Source of the DNA: Bin127 sp965221625
GTDB lineage: Bacteria > Chloroflexota > Dehalococcoidia > Lucifugimonadales > Lucifugimonadaceae
DNA: 64,000 nucleotides
Direction: 5' to 3'
Assembly (NCBI GenBank): GCA_965221625.1
Contig: OZ244903.1
Location: 1,674,001 to 1,738,000 of the forward strand
The position numbers and the translations under genes were made by a program. This document shows, in pieces, positions 61,750 to 64,000 of this stretch. The notes beneath the pieces were generated by a model that ran no database searches, had not been told where the DNA came from, and saw nothing but the letters and a program-made list of their open reading frames with translations. Position 1 is the first letter of the stretch. Every line of letters starts with the position of its first letter.

Positions 61750-62712
61750 ATGCCAAACGTCTTGGTTCTGTCCGGACCTGCATTGCCATTGCTCAAAATG
61801 GCGGAGGAGATGAAACCGGACGGTTTCGAACTCAACGTCTGCACTCCGGACACCCCAAACGCCGAGGTCGAAAACGCGGCATCCGACGCCGACTTCGTAC
61901 TTGCCTTCGGACACGGCGTAACGTCCGACATCCTGCGCGCTGGCAAGAACATTAAACTCGTGCAGCTATGCTCGGCTGGTTACGACGGCGTGGACCTTCG
62001 GTTGGCAGGCGAGCTCGGCATACCCGTCGCAAACAATGGCGGTGCCAATGCGATCCCGGTAGCCGAGTTCGCGATGACCCTCATTCTGGCGTGTCATCGG
62101 CACCTCACTATCGCCCACAACGACACCCGAGACGACTCCTGGATGCGCCCGGAAGTAGACGGTTACGACTCCTACGAACTGTTTGGCAAGACGGTCGGAA
62201 TCGTCGGAGCAGGTCGCATCGGATCTACTCTCGCCGGATTGCTGCGCGGCTTCGATACCAACACCCTCTACACCGACATAGTCAGATCGGAGCGCGCAGA
62301 AAGTCACGGTGCGACTCGAGTCGAATTGGACGAATTGCTGACCGAATCGGACGTCATCTCCCTCCATACGAACCTGAACGATTCGACGCAAAAGCTGATC
62401 GGTGCCCGCGAGTTGCAGATGATGAAGAAGAGCGCTCTGTTGATCAACACCTGTCGCGGTCCGGTCGTTGACGAAGCTGCGTTGATCAATGCATTGCGGC
62501 AAGGCGAAATTTGGGGAGCGGGATTGGACGTCTTCGAGATTGAGCCCGTAGAAGCGGATAATCCACTGCTATCTATGGACAACGTTGTGGTCGCGCCGCA
62601 CGTCGCTGGCAAGAGCTTCGAATCCTATCCGCGCCGCGTCGACTTCGCCTTCTCGAATATGCAACGCGTCTGGGACGGTGGCGCACCTGAAAGCGTCGTA
62701 ACCGAAGACTAA
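61750..62712 (+). CDS. D-isomer 2-hydroxyacid dehydrogenase (copy 1)
   Basis: A 320-residue enzyme. The NAD-binding motif is GIVGAGRIGSTLAGLLRGF. The catalytic triad positions are present: Arg in NTCRGPVVDEAALI, Glu in IEPVEADNP and His in APHVAGKS. It reduces 2-oxo acids or oxidises D-2-hydroxy acids with NAD(P). AGGAA precedes the ATG. It is the first of at least two, and probably three, such genes in a row. Confidence 0.92.
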   Translation: MPNVLVLSGPALPLLKMAEEMKPDGFELNVCTPDTPNAEVENAASDADFVLAFGHGVTSDILRAGKNIKLVQLCSAGYDGVDLRLAGELGIPVANNGGANAIPVAEFAMTLILACHRHLTIAHNDTRDDSWMRPEVDGYDSYELFGKTVGIVGAGRIGSTLAGLLRGFDTNTLYTDIVRSERAESHGATRVELDELLTESDVISLHTNLNDSTQKLIGARELQMMKKSALLINTCRGPVVDEAALINALRQGEIWGAGLDVFEIEPVEADNPLLSMDNVVVAPHVAGKSFESYPRRVDFAFSNMQRVWDGGAPESVVTED

Positions 62713-62758
62713 TTTCCCAGATACACTACTCACAACACCACACCTCAGGAGCGCACAC

Positions 62759-63826
62759 ATGGCTGACGACAACATCCAGATCTTGTACCTCGGCCCTAGG
62801 GGCGGCGATACCCATGACGCCAGCTCTACAGAGCAACAATCGCGTGCCGCAAGGCAATACGGTGCCGATTTCGCGATTTACGGCGGCAGCAGTGAAGGCG
62901 AATTAATCGAGGCACTCAAGGATGCTGACTGTGTAATCAACCAAGGGCACGGCTGGGACCCATCACTCTTCACCCACATGGGCAACAACGGTCGGTGCAA
63001 AGGTCTTGTTTCATTCGGTCACGGATACGACGGCATGGACCTCGAAACCGCTTCCCAAAACGGCGTCGTCCTGTCCAACACCGCTTCGTTCGGTACCGAG
63101 GAAGTCAGCAACCAGACGATGATGCACTTCCTAATTTGCTCGAGAAAATTCGTGCTTCACGACAAGTTGGTCAAGAACGGACAGTGGACGCGTCAGTATC
63201 TGCCGCCGATGGGACACATCGCCGGAGAAACCTTCGGCATCGTGGGCATCGGCAACATCGGACGCGCAGTCGCTCGCAAGGCGCAGGCATTCGGATTGAA
63301 CGTCATCGCATTCGACCCATACCGTTCGTCCTGGGATGCGAAAGAGTACGGCGTGGAGATCGTTGCAACCTTGCAGGAGTTGGCGGAGCGGTCTGACTAC
63401 GTTTCTCCTCACGTCTTTCTCGACGAGGGAACGCATCACATGTTCAACGACGCCTTCTTCGCGGCGATGAAGCCAACCGCGTACTTCATCAACTGCTCGC
63501 GCGGACCGGTCGTTGACGAAGCGGCATTGATCCGCGCACTGCAGAGTGGCGAAATCGCCGGTGCCGGCCTCGACGTCTTCGAGCAAGAACCCGTGGATCC
63601 CGACAATCCGCTCTTGAAGATGGACAACGTGAGCGTCACCAACCACTACGCGTCGTACAGCGAAGTTGCTTGGGAGCGCGCAAACACGCAACTCGGTGAG
63701 GAAGCGATCCGTATCGCCGACGGCTACTGGCCGATGTCACTAATCAACCCCGAAGTCAAACATCACTCGCCTTCCCGAAAATCTCCAATATCGTGGGAAG
63801 TGATGTTGGCACTGAAAAACTCCTGA
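62759..63826 (+). CDS. D-isomer 2-hydroxyacid dehydrogenase (copy 2)
   Basis: A 355-residue enzyme with GIVGIGNIGRAVARKAQAF for NAD, Arg in CSRGPVVDEAALI, Glu in EQEPVDPDNP and His in VTNHYASYS. It is distinctly different from copy 1 in the N-terminal domain (an ILYLGPRGGDTHDA opening) and is longer, so the copies are old paralogues rather than a recent duplication. CAGGAG lies 8 bases before the ATG. Confidence 0.92.
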   Translation: MADDNIQILYLGPRGGDTHDASSTEQQSRAARQYGADFAIYGGSSEGELIEALKDADCVINQGHGWDPSLFTHMGNNGRCKGLVSFGHGYDGMDLETASQNGVVLSNTASFGTEEVSNQTMMHFLICSRKFVLHDKLVKNGQWTRQYLPPMGHIAGETFGIVGIGNIGRAVARKAQAFGLNVIAFDPYRSSWDAKEYGVEIVATLQELAERSDYVSPHVFLDEGTHHMFNDAFFAAMKPTAYFINCSRGPVVDEAALIRALQSGEIAGAGLDVFEQEPVDPDNPLLKMDNVSVTNHYASYSEVAWERANTQLGEEAIRIADGYWPMSLINPEVKHHSPSRKSPISWEVMLALKNS

Positions 63827-63869
63827 ACAATCCTGAACCGAATCTTTCATCGAAAGGAAGATCTACAAG

Positions 63870-64000
63870 ATGGCTGAGTACAAAGTCCTCGTGATGGGCA
63901 TCGACGAAAACGACCCGCTCGATTATGAACGCGCTGAGATGGCTGACTTGGACGTCGAGTTCGTTAAAGCTAATCCGCAGTCGGAAGGCGAGGCGATGGA
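63870..64000 (+). CDS. Probable third D-2-hydroxyacid dehydrogenase, N-terminal part (partial)
   Basis: The first 43 residues, MAEYKVLVMGIDENDPLDYE then RAEMADLDVEFVKANPQSEGEAM, run off the right edge. AAAGGAAG before the ATG is a good ribosome site. The opening (short beta strand, then an acidic substrate-domain helix) and position after two dehydrogenase genes suggest a third paralogue, but no catalytic motif is in view. Confidence 0.6.
   Translation, partial: MAEYKVLVMGIDENDPLDYERAEMADLDVEFVKANPQSEGEAM

Noticed and set aside
1..64000. CRISPR array, insertion sequence, prophage or attachment repeat
   Set aside because: No regularly spaced repeats, transposase, integrase or phage genes were seen in either strand.

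Overview
The window looks like a chromosomal stretch of a moderately GC-rich, free-living heterotrophic bacterium. It carries normal housekeeping genes, two tRNAs and a large set of oxidative catabolic enzymes, with no mobile elements, phage genes or CRISPR array visible. The mix points to a Chloroflexota lineage near the SAR202/Dehalococcoidia group. It includes LL-diaminopimelate aminotransferase beside a DapF homologue, a CoxMSL-type molybdenum hydroxylase with the AYRGAGR motif, a galactonate-dehydratase-like enolase-superfamily enzyme, Val/Thr/Glu-rich linkers after the lipobox of a solute-binding protein, and many amidase, SDR and 2-hydroxyacid dehydrogenase genes. This taxonomic call is inference from gene content, not from a marker-gene tree.

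Layout: (1) 1-6.5 kb: the 3' end of hisB, then a minus-strand purine operon transcribed guaA-purD-purB-purC-DUF3105-purS. (2) 6.6-17.1 kb: plus-strand housekeeping genes: tsaC-type gene, a degenerate prenyl-synthase homologue, pgk, tpiA, miaA, dapF, dapL, hflX, an S41 protease and smpB. uvrB follows on the minus strand. (3) 19-24 kb: an anchored SNase-like protein, an MFS transporter, a carboxymuconolactone-decarboxylase-fold protein, fumC, RidA and VOC proteins. (4) 24.8-29.2 kb: CoxG-like protein divergent from a coxS-coxL-coxM operon that ends at a 12-bp perfect hairpin. (5) 29.2-36.3 kb: LiaF-like, BNR-repeat, RecQ, DUF2277, SufE, rhodanese and MFS genes. (6) 36.3-46 kb: catabolic genes, including two genes matching the two halves of animal D-glutamate cyclase, an oxidoreductase, an enolase-superfamily dehydratase, a FAD oxidase, an amidase, an SDR and a GH105-like hydrolase. 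(7) 46-58.2 kb: glyS, a tandem TlpA-like lipoprotein, a peptide-type ABC importer without ATPases, tRNA-Gln, an ADP-ribosylglycohydrolase, tRNA-Glu, an ABC exporter with an unusual insertion, and a cation diffusion facilitator. (8) 58.3-64 kb: GYD protein, ThDP enzyme, M42-like peptidase and a row of D-2-hydroxyacid dehydrogenase genes running off the window.

The most notable points are a DapF homologue with both catalytic cysteines replaced by serine, a prenyl-synthase homologue that has lost its second aspartate motif, a split D-glutamate cyclase pair, a lipoprotein with two complete CPPC TlpA domains, an ABC exporter with about 70 extra residues between A-loop and Walker A, and an SNase-like protein with key residues substituted. 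I see no single complete new defence or mobile system.
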